NCBI RefSeq assembly: GCF_000002985.6
Contig: NC_003284.9
Location: 10,788,001 to 10,852,000 of the forward strand
Origin: Caenorhabditis elegans
Lineage: Eukaryota > Nematoda > Chromadorea > Rhabditida > Rhabditidae
DNA: 64,000 nucleotides
Direction: 5' to 3'
Shown piece after piece: positions 11,401 through 23,519 of the stretch. Position numbers and translations under genes: made by a program. Each line of letters begins with the position of its first letter. Positions within the stretch are counted from its first letter, which is position 1. Below the pieces are notes generated by a model, which did no database searches, had not been told where the DNA came from, and was given only the letters and a program-made list of their open reading frames with translations.

Positions 11401-14400
11401 TTACATCGGATAGTTGAATCTTACAGTTAAGTTTAGTAACAAAGCAGAATGGCCGGCAATGTCTTTGGAGAGAGGCAAAAATTTGTTGTACAAAAGATGA
11501 GATTCATCCCAAAGACAACGTGGTTTCAGTTGATATCCACAGTTTCCAGATTGCTCGAACATCGCTTGGTTAACTGCCATTATAACATCAGGAGTTTGAA
11601 AATTTAAAGCAACCATTTGCATTCCATGAGCCCAGCAGTTGATGGGGTTAAAGTTGGACGAGTCATAGTGCTTGGCACTTGGATACGTACGAATCAGCTG
11701 AAATAAACAATTTTAGAAAGTGGATAAAATATCAGATAATTTTGTATTATAACCACTCATCAATAAAATAAAACCCTTAAAATACAAAATTATTCCACTT
11801 GGAAAACAAAAAACTAGTTTTTGAAATGTGTTATAATACACAAGTACCCAAATACACGTATACAAAAATTGCAACCAGAGTATTACGCTTAATATCCCAC
11901 GTGGTGCAAGACTGTGCCATTAAGGTTTGCTAACCATGCGAAATCAGTTGAGAACCCTGCGTCTCTTCTTCCGCATTTTTTTTAGATTTACGAAGATCAA
12001 ACCAAAATGAGACACTCTGACACCACGTGGTATCTTAAAAATCAAAATTGGAATTCTTAGAGCAACTCACATGGTCCCGAGTATAAGATACGCATTTTGC
12101 TGGATGTCTTTTCATCAGTTTCTTTGCAGCGTTTTCATTAAGAGATGTAACCTGGTAGCATGTAGCTGTAGCATTTGCCCTAACTGATCCCAAAAATTCT
12201 GCAGCCAGTTCTTGACTCAACTGAGTGCTACTTCGCTGTCGTCGTGGAGGGGCTGGTGTATTCAGCAGATTTGATGGCGTACGAGCCCGTGATGAAAATG
12301 AAAGACTTGCAGAAGCTGGCCCTTCCTCCATTATCCTTGGTGATTGAATGCCATCGACTGGGGGAAATCCCTGAAAAATGCCACGATTGTTCAGTTATTG
12401 GTTTTAAGTCTCACTTTGAATTTTGTCGCTTGCATGTAAATGACAATATCTGACAACTCTGGCGCTATTTGGACTCCAGTATTGTTCTTTCTTGGTTGTT
12501 GGTTTCGGATGGCATTTTGAGCAAGTTGAGCGTAAAGTACTTCATCTTCAGTCTTTCTATCGTTGGTCTGAAAATTGAAAATGCTCTTTGCAAATTAAGC
12601 TATTAGGATTTTACTTTGGATGTGGTCTTGCTTGTGGAAGGTTTTGCCTGCTCTACCGAATGATCGCTACATAACGAATCTTGCTGTTTGATGTTTCTAG
12701 CCGATTTCTCTGCACGTTTTGATGTCTTCGGACTGTCTTCTTTTTCACTTCTGACTTGAACCTCTTCTTGGTCATCCTCCTCATTTTCTTCATCGTCAAG
12801 AAACTCATCTAGGTCGTCATCTTCCACTTCATCTACCGTACTAAAACAAAATATGTTAAAAATTGGATATGGAAATTTGCATGCAGAAACTAATGAAAAA
12901 GACATCCGTAGTTTTGTTTTTTTTTTCAAACCAAAAGGGGAGAAAGATCTTGTTTCTAGAAAAATTAGGAAAATAAAAAACAATTGAAAGAATGAAAGAA
13001 CTAAAAGAATAGATCTAATCTGCATGATCTAGAGGAATTAAATAAATAGTTTTGTTAGTACCTAGATCTGAAGATGGAGTTTGAATTGCTGTAATTAAGA
13101 TTATACGTTAGTAAACTGAACCCAATTAACTTAATATGTCTAGTAAAAACGGACCTGCTTTCGTAGGAGTTTTTACTCTGTTTTCTGTGAAGATTTAATT
13201 GAGTTTCACCACGCTGCACAGCTCCTCGTTCAATCATTGGCAATGGAGTTGGTGGGTCGACTGAATTAATTTTTACATGAAACTGTTTCAATGTTCAGTG
13301 ATACCTATCATTTTCTTATTTTTTATCAAGATCTTATTTTTCATTTGGAGAGGGCATGGAAGACGTGGAGAGTCCGAGAAATCAGCTTCAAAAAGGAAGT
13401 TTGATACTAGTAAATCTCCAAGAACTGTTTTGAACATCTGTGCCATTTTCGCCTGTTGTTGTAGGGAACAATGATTCTCAATTGATAATATCACAGGAAG
13501 ATCCGATGTTATGAATGCAGATTTTTTGATAATTTCGACCACCTAAAATAATGTTGTTGTTTTTTTTTTTGAAACGGAAAGAACATTAAATCATCTTCTA
13601 ATGTGTTATTATAAATACCAACCTGTCTAAACCCAATCTTGCTAACCAATGTGTGTCCATGATAAATCAATGGCAATCCGTCATCTCCATCCCAACAATC
13701 AAGCTCGACACACCGACACCCGGTGAGGAGAACCTTAAAGAATTATATTTTTCTCACGGCTGCAAACGCAATGTGCTGTGCAATTTTCATTGTTTGCGGC
13801 TTGATGTCTTTGTGTAGGCGGGTGTTAATATTTATGAAGAAATATTGAATTATTGTTTCTCACACAATTTTCATGCGAAACTTTAAAAAAGTGGTAAGTG
13901 GGAATGAAGAAGCTAAAAATATCAACTGATTTTTTTCAGAAATTGATCCTATAATATAGTTACGTGAACCGATGCGGTTGCATTGTGCATCAAATTTTCA
14001 ACATTTTTACGAAGCTTCAACTGGGTTAATGAAAGACCTAGTTTATAAAAAAAAATATAATATATATATATCAATTTTTTTGTATAATGTATATTCTGCG
14101 TCATTCATTTGTATTCCATTGTTTTTTTTCCAATTTACACATCTTTGAATGGGCGAAACAGGTTCTCGTACCGATGTATGAGCATTTGTGCCAATTTTAA
14201 AAGAGAAGCGACCAAAAAGGAAAACGTTTTTCTGGCTGCGAAAGCCAAAATGCATGCACATTGAAACACATGCGTACACCCTGAAACGGCCTCCTGAAAT
14301 GAGCACGGGGTCGCTCCTGCTCCCGAAAAAGGAAGCAGTACCCTTGTGCCAGCACACTGATGACCAGCCTTTCCTGCGTCAGGTTCTTCTCTCTCCCGTA

Positions 14401-17400
14401 TATTTGTTTGCTGGTGGAAACAAGAAGACGTGTTGGGAATAGACAAGACGGAAACAAAAACGTCCAGTATTTTTCTTCATTTTTCTTAACGCTCTCTCGT
14501 CACTTATATACCGACTACTTACCTTTTTTGTTTTGTTCGGCTCGTATTTGTCTCAAAGTCGTCAAGTCATCAAGTATCAGGTTTCTATTTCTTTTGAACC
14601 TACACGAGCTGAGTTTTCAAATTTTGTCTTTTCTCGGTTCTATTCGTCTCTTTTTTGTTGTAAAAACTTAGTTACTTAATCACACCAAAAAGCTTTTAAT
14701 TAACAAAGAATGGTAATTTCCGATTTTCCAATCATGCGCTCAAAATCTTAAAAGTAAAATGCACTTTGCAAGTGATGTTTCGCTCAAAAGATTCTTCATC
14801 GAGATCATGATTTTTCAAACTTCAGCCAGACAATTATCAACGTGTTATTCACTTTCATTTGAATATGATATTTAATGCCTAGTCGTAGTTTTGTCTACAT
14901 CGTTGAACTTTCTCTGACTCACCTGTCTGTACATCTCCGAGCTACTGGGTCCCTTGAGTTGATGTCCCGTCAAATAGGTGTTGTGACTTGAATTGATGTA
15001 ATAATGAGACAACGGGTACCGTAGGTCCTCTTCATCTGGTTCAATTGTTTCCGGTACGAATGCAAAGTTGACAGGATCGCAAAGGAATCTAGTGAATCCT
15101 TCGAATGACATTTGATTCTTTTGTCGACAGATACCATCAGGTTCATGATCCTGAAAAAGCGTTTTGTCAGTACTAATTGTTATTTGTCAATTGGTTAGTA
15201 TAAAATTAACATTTTCATATTCAGAAAATATTAAATGATGACAAGTCCTAATTAACAAAGATCATATTATTTGTTTTTTCGGATATCAGAGTACATTTAA
15301 CCCAATCTTGTTACCTTATAATACATCATTTGACTTTTTGAAATTCTCTGTTTTGTTCAAGTTTCATTCTCAAAACCTCGGAGCGACAACAATTGCTAGA
15401 AAAGTACAGAGATGGGCGGGTCTTCCGCAAAAGTTTTTGGCTGAATCGTTGCTAATGGGCACTTTATGAATTCGTCTCATTTTGCTTTTCTTTGTGCTTT
15501 TCAAAGATTTTTACGTGCACTTTTTTCTGTTTTTAAGAAAACAAGACTATTCTAGTTTATTTTTGGAAAATCGACAAAAATTCCAAATAAATCTCATTTA
15601 TATGAACCCATAGGAGAAAAAACTACATTTAAAAGTTGGATTCGGATGCCCTCATAAATTAAAACAAAATGGAGCGGAAGGCAATTCCCTGGAGAACGGC
15701 AACGCCAAGACCGAGCACTAAAAGCTAGAACATATCTGCTGAAAGCATTCAGTTTCTTTTCTCATCGAGATTTGTTTTTTTTGCCGCCTCGATCTACTTT
15801 AATGCTCAATATTTGTCGGTCAATAAGCTGAAAGTGATTTAAAACTTGAATTGAACCATTGTTCTTCTCAGAAATTTGTAATTTTCCGTTAAAAAAACAG
15901 AAGTTATCCAAGTTTCTAGACTTTTTGCAAACACGAGTACTGAAAGAAGAAAGGCTACAAAATAATATATGATTGAGTTCAACCACAAGCAGAATGTGGG
16001 TTATTCTTAGAAAATCTAGGATGGAAACCTTGTTTGAATAATTCAGGGATTCATTTACATTCCACAATGCCCGCATTACATCAAATTAGTTTTTCGCACG
16101 TTTTCATCCTTTGAACCCCCGACACTGTGAATATTTTGATTTTTCAGGGCATTAATAAATGCTTTATCTGAGTTAGAATAGCTTTCGCTATTAAAACTTG
16201 TTTTCACATTTAGTCTTATGTTGACGTGTATTTTAAACTTCGCCTCCCACGTGTTTATTACGCATGTTGCTAAGCGCGATTCTCCATTTTCTTAAGCCAA
16301 AAAAGTGATACGTTTTATACATATTGTTAGCTATACTCATTTAAAGAGTCTTGTTCATACTGGTTCTATGTATATATTTTTCTCCTCATATCTAAGAAAA
16401 ATGCCAGAATTTTCACTGAAAAAGATTGAATCACTCCACAAAAATTGCTAACTGCCCAATTTCTTTTTCAAATAAGCCAACACTTTCCATTGAATGAAAA
16501 AGTCGAAAAATTGTTAAATATTTTGATATCTGAGAATAATAAGTACATTTATCTTAGAGTCTTTTTTATAACGTAAACAATTTTTTTAAATTAAACAGAT
16601 CGGTATCACGTGAAAAAACATTATACTTGAATCATATTTTATCCTCTTCGCCCAGTTACTCGTTTCCCAGATTAGATTTTTTTGAATTGCTCAACCTACT
16701 ATTCTTTTAACTGCGTTATCAAGTGCTACATTAGTTCTGCAGAACACGCAAGACCCGACCGGACATCTCCGCTTTTCTATCTGTCAATTTTGAGGCAAAA
16801 AAAAACAAAAATATAGAAGAACTGAGGCAGTTTCCGCAAGAAAGGTGCTGCTCGAGCCACGCCCTATACTCTCTTCCACTCTTCTTCACTGCTCTATCTC
16901 TTTTTGCGCTGCCATTTTCATTGCGATGCCTCGACCGGCAACCGAAGAAGACGACGTTCGAGCGAGCACCACGTGGACCAATAGCCAGGATGTTGAGGTG
17001 TACGGAGCCGTCGAGCCGACTGACAAATCCTCGATGACAACCCTTCAACACCCCGATGTGACGGCTACCCCAACAATGCCGAAAAAGGTACGTTTTTGCT
17101 TTCTATTTTGCTTTGCTTTCTTCAATTTTCTTTCCCGGTTTGGGTTTGATGGGAGCAAAGGGTCCCAGTTTTTGAAGAGAAGAGAGAAACGCCATCAAAA
17201 TGAAAATTGTTGGAGACATGCCCCATCCAAATTGGTTTTTCTCTCTTGTCTATTGTGCTTTCTATTTCTACATGCTTAGCTATACTTTGAGACTCGACAC
17301 GAATTATATCAAAGTTGACAAATTTCAGGTCTCCTTTGCCGCTGAAGTTGATGAACAACAAGAGCGTATCAGTAAAGAGAGTGCTAGACGGGATGCATGC

Positions 17401-20400
17401 TGCTGTATTCAATGATTATCATTTCATACTTCATTGCCAATTTTCTATTTTCTTTTCTAATATCTTCAAAAAATATTAGCTTATAATGATGAAAACCACA
17501 GATTTCACGGGACCATTTCAGTGTGCTTTTTGCATTTCTGTTTTTTTTCTTTTAATTTTCAACATTTGAAAACCAATAAATGATTTAACTCTGACGTTGC
17601 TGTTTATAGTTGTAAAACTCGGAAAAAAAAGTTACCTGAATAAGCTTAATCGCCGTTTGCTCGTCAATCTGCTCCATCTGATGAGTGTTGACAAAAGCGC
17701 GCAGCATTTGCGGCGTCAGCATCGACGACCGGGAAGTGTCCATGAGTCCGCCCATGCTGAAATTGTTTACGAATCAACATTTATAAAGATGATTAAACCG
17801 ATGTGCCACCATCTTGCTATCATAAAATTCAGTGTGACTTTCTCCGTTTTTTTTTTTGCGGAATTATTTATATATCCACAAACCTTGATATAAAGACCGA
17901 CGGGCGTGAGAGCGCCATGGAGTTGTATGTTTTTGAAAGCTTTTTTTTCAATATTTTTCTAGGAATGCTACTGCGGGTGATAATAACTTATAAATATCGT
18001 TTTATTTCCTACATTTGTTTTCAAAGTTAGATCGAGGAGAAAATATTCACTTATTGTGTTTATTGTGACTGACACGTCGCATCGTATGAATAATTTATAT
18101 GTAAATTGCTCAAAGCTACATCCCGGAGGTTTTCCTCCTTAGAACAAATGTATAAAGAAAACTTTATCTCCTCTTCATTTCATCTAACCCACCTATTAAC
18201 ACTCGCAAGTGCCAATGCATTGTAGATTTTGTTTTGCTTTTCACTGATATGATGGGACGTTACTGCCGTATTCCGAGTCAAGAAATCTAAAACGTCAAAT
18301 TTATGTTTTCTCAATCATTTCTTCAATTGTCTACCGTTAGACAGAAAATCTGCATTGTACGAGTTGGAGACACTCGCCAGCCTTGACTGCATTCTCGGAC
18401 TGTGGCGATCACGTTCTCTTTTAGGACAATGCTGAGGAGTAGTTGCCGTAGACAGGACATCATTGAACACATCTCTGTAACATTCATTTTTGATGGGAAA
18501 CGTAGGACAAACAAGGTGAAAATAATAACAGCTTGTGAACGACAGATATAGGAAACTTATCAATTAAAGTTTCTTATATGTACATGTATGAAAAATTAAA
18601 ATTATTAATACAATTTGCTATTATATGCGTACCTCAAATCTTTTCTCATTCTTGTATTGAACAATCGAAAAAGTTCAGCGAACTCTACAAGTGTTAATGG
18701 TTTTTCCTGAAACTCTTTTCCCGATGGTCCACTCAGACCAGACACTTGAATTGACATCTGACCCGAGCTGCTTATGGAACCCGAATTTGGTGTCTCTCCT
18801 CCTCTTGATCTCCACGATTTACATGATCTCCCTCCAACGGATCGCCCTGTAATTATGACGTCAAAACTGAATAACTAAACACAGCCCGGAAAATCATAAA
18901 ATTACACCTTTGATAAAGACGTGTTGTTGAGAAATGATCGAAAAATGAGATAATAAAACAATAAAGTCGTTTTGTCTTAAAAATATTCGTGACACTAACC
19001 TCCATAGGAGCTGCTTGTTGGAGTTCTTGATCGAGGTGTATAAATGCTATCAATGTCTCCTGCATCACTATTGGCAGGTTCTCCACGTGGTTTCAGCAAA
19101 TAGCCTGGAGAGTTCGGACCCGGCGGACCAGATTGTGACGATATTTGCGATTTTATTGATGGTGGTCGGACAAGAGGAGAATGAGGTTGAGGTGACTGAG
19201 ATCTGCTTCCTTCGCGCGATGCACCACGAAGCTTCTTTTGCATAGCATTTTTAAGGTTCTTCAGTCTGAAATTATTTGTTTGCCGTAAAATTTTTCACAG
19301 ATAACTGATTAAAGAATTGTTGAAATAATTATTAGGTTCTATTTTTTAACTTAATTTTATAATTTTATAATGCACGGTAATTGAAAAATTGTACATACTT
19401 CGATTATATTACAGAATTTTGGAATACAGTGTAATGTATTGAGACTAATAATAATCCGAATATCATAATAATTTTCTATTTTGTCCAACATACCTGCTTT
19501 TAGCTCCTCCTGGCTCACTGGACAGCGACGAGTCATTGGGTCGTGTTGCGTTAGTATTTGTTTGACTCAGCCCTAAAAGAGTGAGCGTTACCGAAACATT
19601 TTGCATAGTCAGCTATCAGAAAAAGCGCTTTATTTAGCTTTGACAACTTAGAACACCTGCAAATAGGCGGTTCGCAGCAATTTACACGGCAATAACGAGA
19701 AGCACGGTTTTGCTGCTCATCTAACCTCTCTCAGTTTTATTTTTACGGCTTGATTACAACACATTAGCAAAAAGAAGAGAGGTTAGAGGCAAACGCGAAG
19801 CAGAAAATAACATAGATAACACTGTATGCCTTCTAAAATAATATTCGGTTGTCTGTCGAAGAGGCGCTTGATAGTTTTCTGAAATGTAGTCGCAAAGCGC
19901 AAGCTGACACTATCACAAAAACAAAAAACAAACCAAAGCCTTTCCAACGCTCAACCCGCCCACCAAATGCCTGAAGTGCTTCAAATGGCCGTGGTCCACA
20001 GTTTGATTCGCCCGTTATCTCGTAAAGTGATAAGTAGACATTTTTGATCCATAACATTCGCCGATCAGGGTACCTTTGCTGTCCTTGGAGACTTTTAACT
20101 ACCTGAAATATCATAAATTGAACATCGTTATTGTCAAGTTAAATCTCTTACAGATTGCAACCCGTTGGTCCAAAATTGAGCAATTTGTTGAGGGGCCAAA
20201 AAGTAGATGAACTCATTATCCGATAACAACTGACCATGACTAACTTTCCAACAGCTAACAGGAACTGACATCTCTTCCATAGAATGACGACGGTAAATTG
20301 CCTGAATTGTTTTCTTATAAGTTCACTGCTGTATGTTTTGCTTTACAACCTCAATATCAATATCATAACTATCAACTAGTTCGACTCCTTTCACAACACT

Positions 20401-23400
20401 TAATTTGAGTTCTCCCTCCTCTACTCCAACTCCTCCAGTTCCTGGTGTTCTTCCAGATGGCATTGGTGACGGAGCCCCTCGGCCAGAGTCTAGCGGCTGC
20501 AGATTTGAAACGGATACTTTGGCGAGCACATCCTGAAATTATAAATGTTACCAATGAGTGTTGTCTTTTTCTTATGAGAGAGAGAGAGAGAGAAAGAAAC
20601 AGAACCGAATATTTTCAAATCAACTTTAAAGGATGAATGATATGACTATCCTTACCTTTTCTTTGGGATCTTTGTTAACTGAATATGAAATCTTATGCCA
20701 GTTTATTTGACCGCAACTAGGGTCTAACCGCAGCAGACACAAATTGCTTCTTCCCGAATCAGGTTCGTAATGGATCACTGTTGTTCCGTGCTGGAGTCGT
20801 TGGATAACATCAAGATCGAATGTTAGGGTATCAAGAGGGATGAGAGCCACTCCATGAGAAGAGCCGCGAACCACTTGTACTGGTTCATATGCTGAAAGTA
20901 TGTTTTGACAATGAGAACAGGAGATATCGAATTATAACAACAGGATGCATCAGCTGATATCATTTTTGTCGATTTCCACAAAAACTCCGATTGCAGAGAA
21001 TGATTTTTAGGACACATGGCGCAATTACCTGATGGAAAAAGTGTTCAAGTTGTACACTTACTTTTTGCTTCCTTTTCTTTTTGCTCCCGCTCGTTCTGAG
21101 GAATTTGAATTGGTGGGACTGCTTGCTCTTCTAACAATTTGATCATTGTCCTGCTGTGACGATGGAATAATTCCAAGTTGTCCAAAACTAAAACATATTG
21201 ACGTCACAAAATATATATGTAAGTAATTTACCAATTGCCACCAAGTTGATTTTATCAGCATTCAACAGCCCACCCACTCCAATTCTCGACGAAAAATGAT
21301 CTTCGCCATTGGGATCGCTCATGAATTCCAGCTTTTGGGTTTCACCTTCTTGTCCAATCACAACGATATTCGGCAAGTCATTCACAATTGCGTAGAGATC
21401 ACGAAGAAATATTCCAAAAAATGGAATCACACGAGATTGTGGCATTCTCAGTGCTCGTTGGACCGCGTTGATGTAAGCTTGAGATGGGAGAGCTTGGTTT
21501 GCAGGAAGCAAGGTTTCGCAAAGCTGAAATATACTGTTTGTATTGATTTGTGCTCAATGAAAAACAAAAAAGTTAATACCGAAGTTTTTTGAAAGTTTTT
21601 TAATATTAAAAAAAACTTGTTTTGTGTAACTAAAATAACTAACCGAATCAAACTGAGACTTTTCCTCTTGTCGCAAAGAAAGCCAGAATGGTCTGAGTTT
21701 TTCACTCTTTAAACCCATAAGAACCTCAACAGCTGCATTAAAGTTTCCAATATTCCAGCAAGTTTCCACAATTCTCAAAATTGCAGTAAGAGCAACCTTT
21801 CGATCGTCATGTGTTGGCTGACTGACAATAACATGTGTTATCCAGGATGATACCTAAACATTAAATGAATTTGCAATATATTAAAAGGGAAAAATAAAAT
21901 TAAAGTGGCAAACCTCTGATAGCCTTTTCACAAGATTTCGCACTGGACTTGGATTTTCTGACACTGGAACAGATGTGAGATCGCAACTGACGTAACGAAC
22001 ATAATCCATGGGTTGTATTGAGTAGAAAAGCTGATACTCAGTAGAAGATAGTTGGAATGCAACTTCTTCAGGGAAATGAAGAATATATTGAAGTCGTTCG
22101 AGTTCAAGTCGGAACAGTGTGATTGGTTCTTCATTGAGAATGAATCCAGCTGTGGCTGATTGCGTTGAAGAGGTTGAGTCACTACGTGATGTTGCTGGAA
22201 TTTGGTTTTGTATTAATTTATTTGTTTCATTATTTCTCAAATTCAGATTTGTTGACTTTCTCCCTTTCGAAAAAACCAACAATCAGTCGGCTATTTGACC
22301 CGTTTTTTTCCGAAAAGCGAGAAGCAGTGGTCTATGTGCAATTAGCGTTTTGAATTGTGCTCTTAGTATTGTGTTGCAATTTTGGGTCACCAATCTCGAA
22401 TCTCTATTTGTCTCAATTTTCCGTCTCTATGCGTGATTTTGTGAAAAGGGAAACATGTCGGAAGAAAGGGACGTGTTGTATGCATATCTGTTGTTTCCGT
22501 GACTCGACGGCATTCTTGGTAGAAGCAGAAGATGAGGAAAGAAGAAGCGAGGAGGCAAACAAAAATGGCTTCCATGAAAACGAATTGTTGGCGGTTTGAA
22601 ACAGAAAGACAAGAGCAAAAACGTTCTTCGGGGCGCCATATACACATGCTACACGTTTTGTTTCCCGTGGTGCACTGGGCGCAACCAAATTATTTGAGCG
22701 TTAAACTTGCACAACCAAGAAGACAAGGAAAATTGAAAAAATAGCCTAAGCTCCAGGAAACAATTCAATTTGAGCTGATTCGCTACATTTCGTTCAAATT
22801 TTGGGCCCCAAAAATTGTTAGCACAATTTCTTTGCATACTTAAAAAAAAATTATGCAAAACGTTTTAAGACTAATAAACAATAATTTGAATTATGCTCAT
22901 TTTTTTCAGACACGGTATTTATTCAATTATTACATCAAATTCCGATTTCAAATTTTAAACTTTTATTTTTGTTTTCAAGTAAAAACTATTTCAGAAATTG
23001 AAGATTTTCTAACAATATCTGCACTTACTCTCCAACGAACAATATTTTATATTTCAGCTATTATTCTGCTCTTGACATTATCTGTTGACTTCACAAATAC
23101 CCTCCCTATGGTCAAAAAATGCATAGTTTCATTCAAAATGATTCAGTATTCCAAACTAGTGACAAGTTCATATTGTCTTGATATCTACTTCTCAATCTTG
23201 AAAAAAAACTGCTCGAGCTCGGAAAAGAAACAAAAATAGACGCTTTAGAAATTCAACTTTTGAAACAAAACGAGATAAGAAGTGGAACATTTGTGTTTTA
23301 TACAAAGCCAGAAAAAACTTTTGATGCGTTTTGACAATTACATTCTTCACCAAAACTTCCTTATGGGAGATTGAGATGCAGACGTTCGGAAAAAGTGGAA

Positions 23401-23519
23401 GACTCACCCAATTTACACACATATACAAGAAGACTATCGGGATTAGGCGGAGTTTCAGGTTCTTCATGATCATGAGATTTTCCGAGAGCATGAAGCAAAC
23501 GGGACACAACCGATGTCAT
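8447..23519 (-). CDS. plc-1: Phospholipase C-epsilon (RasGEF-PH-EF-X-Y-C2-RA1-RA2)
   Basis: Hydrolyses PIP2 to IP3 and diacylglycerol under Ras/Rap/Rho control, and carries an N-terminal RasGEF module. Exons: 23408-23519, 21914-22194, 21644-21853, 21232-21523, 21062-21187, 20657-20891, 20350-20532, 20152-20301, 19934-20102, 19494-19572, 19000-19265, 18633-18846, 18335-18474, 18193-18286, 17636-17756, 14923-15150, 13623-13735, 13305-13543, 13155-13260, 13062-13088, 12615-12840, 12415-12567, 12071-12370, 11425-11697, 11045-11376, 10695-10791, 10408-10644, 10203-10289, 9180-9548, 8924-9077 (3' edge uncertain), 8447-8655. The product is about 1,920 residues. RasGEF occupies about residues 100-345, EF hands about 770-905, X about 920-1070 with [11 protein letters not shown] and YHGHTL (both catalytic histidines), Y about 1210-1360, C2 about 1445-1555, then two RA domains. 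An acidic Ser-rich X-Y linker follows X. The start Met precedes a strong donor whose phase fits the RasGEF exon. Phases checked at nearly all junctions agree. Confidence 0.95.
10098..10289 (-). CDS. plc-1: Alternative terminal exon of plc-1 giving a C-terminus without RA2
   Basis: This exon finishes RA1 ([20 protein letters not shown]). An internal donor at 10203 (AGT|GTGAGT, phase 0) joins the RA2 exon at 9548 in frame. If that donor is not used, the reading frame stays open for about 35 more codons, giving a basic tail ([16 protein letters not shown]) and a stop at 10098. The sequence therefore supports a shorter isoform lacking RA2, the domain that binds GTP-loaded Ras/Rap in mammalian PLC-epsilon. 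Expression was not checked. Confidence 0.6.
   Translation of the reverse strand, partial: VLPLNEPIMDAVACWNGSMRRFVLRKKGSVSYEEKRRQRKTSKSSRKLNWAATFDASTLSANV
13062..13088 (-). CDS. plc-1: 27-nt microexon in the plc-1 X-Y linker
   Basis: Exactly nine codons (27 nt) lie between TTACAG and GTACTA, in a phase that allows inclusion or skipping without a frame change. It adds [12 protein letters not shown] residues just before the acidic linker ([19 protein letters not shown]). Confidence 0.6.
   Translation of the reverse strand, partial: QFKLHLQI
14056..14071. repeat. AT microsatellite in a plc-1 intron
   Basis: Short (AT)n run in the intron between exons 14923-15150 and 13623-13735. Confidence 0.7.
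16926..17415 (+). CDS. Nested 82-residue CaaX protein with RVxF motif
   Basis: Two exons, 16926-17087 and 17329-17415, lie antisense to plc-1 inside its 15150-17636 intron. The donor is AAG|GTACGT, the acceptor AATTTCAG and the intron is phase 0; a poly(A) signal sits at 17575. The product starts [18 protein letters not shown], is hydrophilic with no membrane segment, and ends DACCCIQ. The last four residues, CCIQ, form a CaaX box whose C-terminal Gln favours farnesylation; the Cys before it could be palmitoylated. KKVSFAAE, formed exactly across the splice junction, matches the PP1-docking RVxF consensus in its common KVSF(A) form. A small membrane-tethered PP1 ligand is therefore inferred. 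It is too short for a G-protein gamma assignment, and the Asn-Pro-Phe motif region of gammas is absent. I know no named homologue. Confidence 0.75.
17575..17580 (+). terminator. Poly(A) signal of the nested CaaX gene
   Basis: AATAAA, 160 nt past the nested gene's stop codon and just before the next plc-1 exon (17636-17756). The nested transcript can thus end within the host intron. Confidence 0.6.
20576..20593. repeat. GA dinucleotide microsatellite
   Basis: About nine GA units in the plc-1 intron between exons 20657-20891 and 20350-20532. Confidence 0.85.

Noticed and set aside
14135..14457. Overlapping long open frames on both strands in a plc-1 intron
   Set aside because: Every frame is open together because the block is GC-richer; no splice-consistent partner exons and no recognisable domain.
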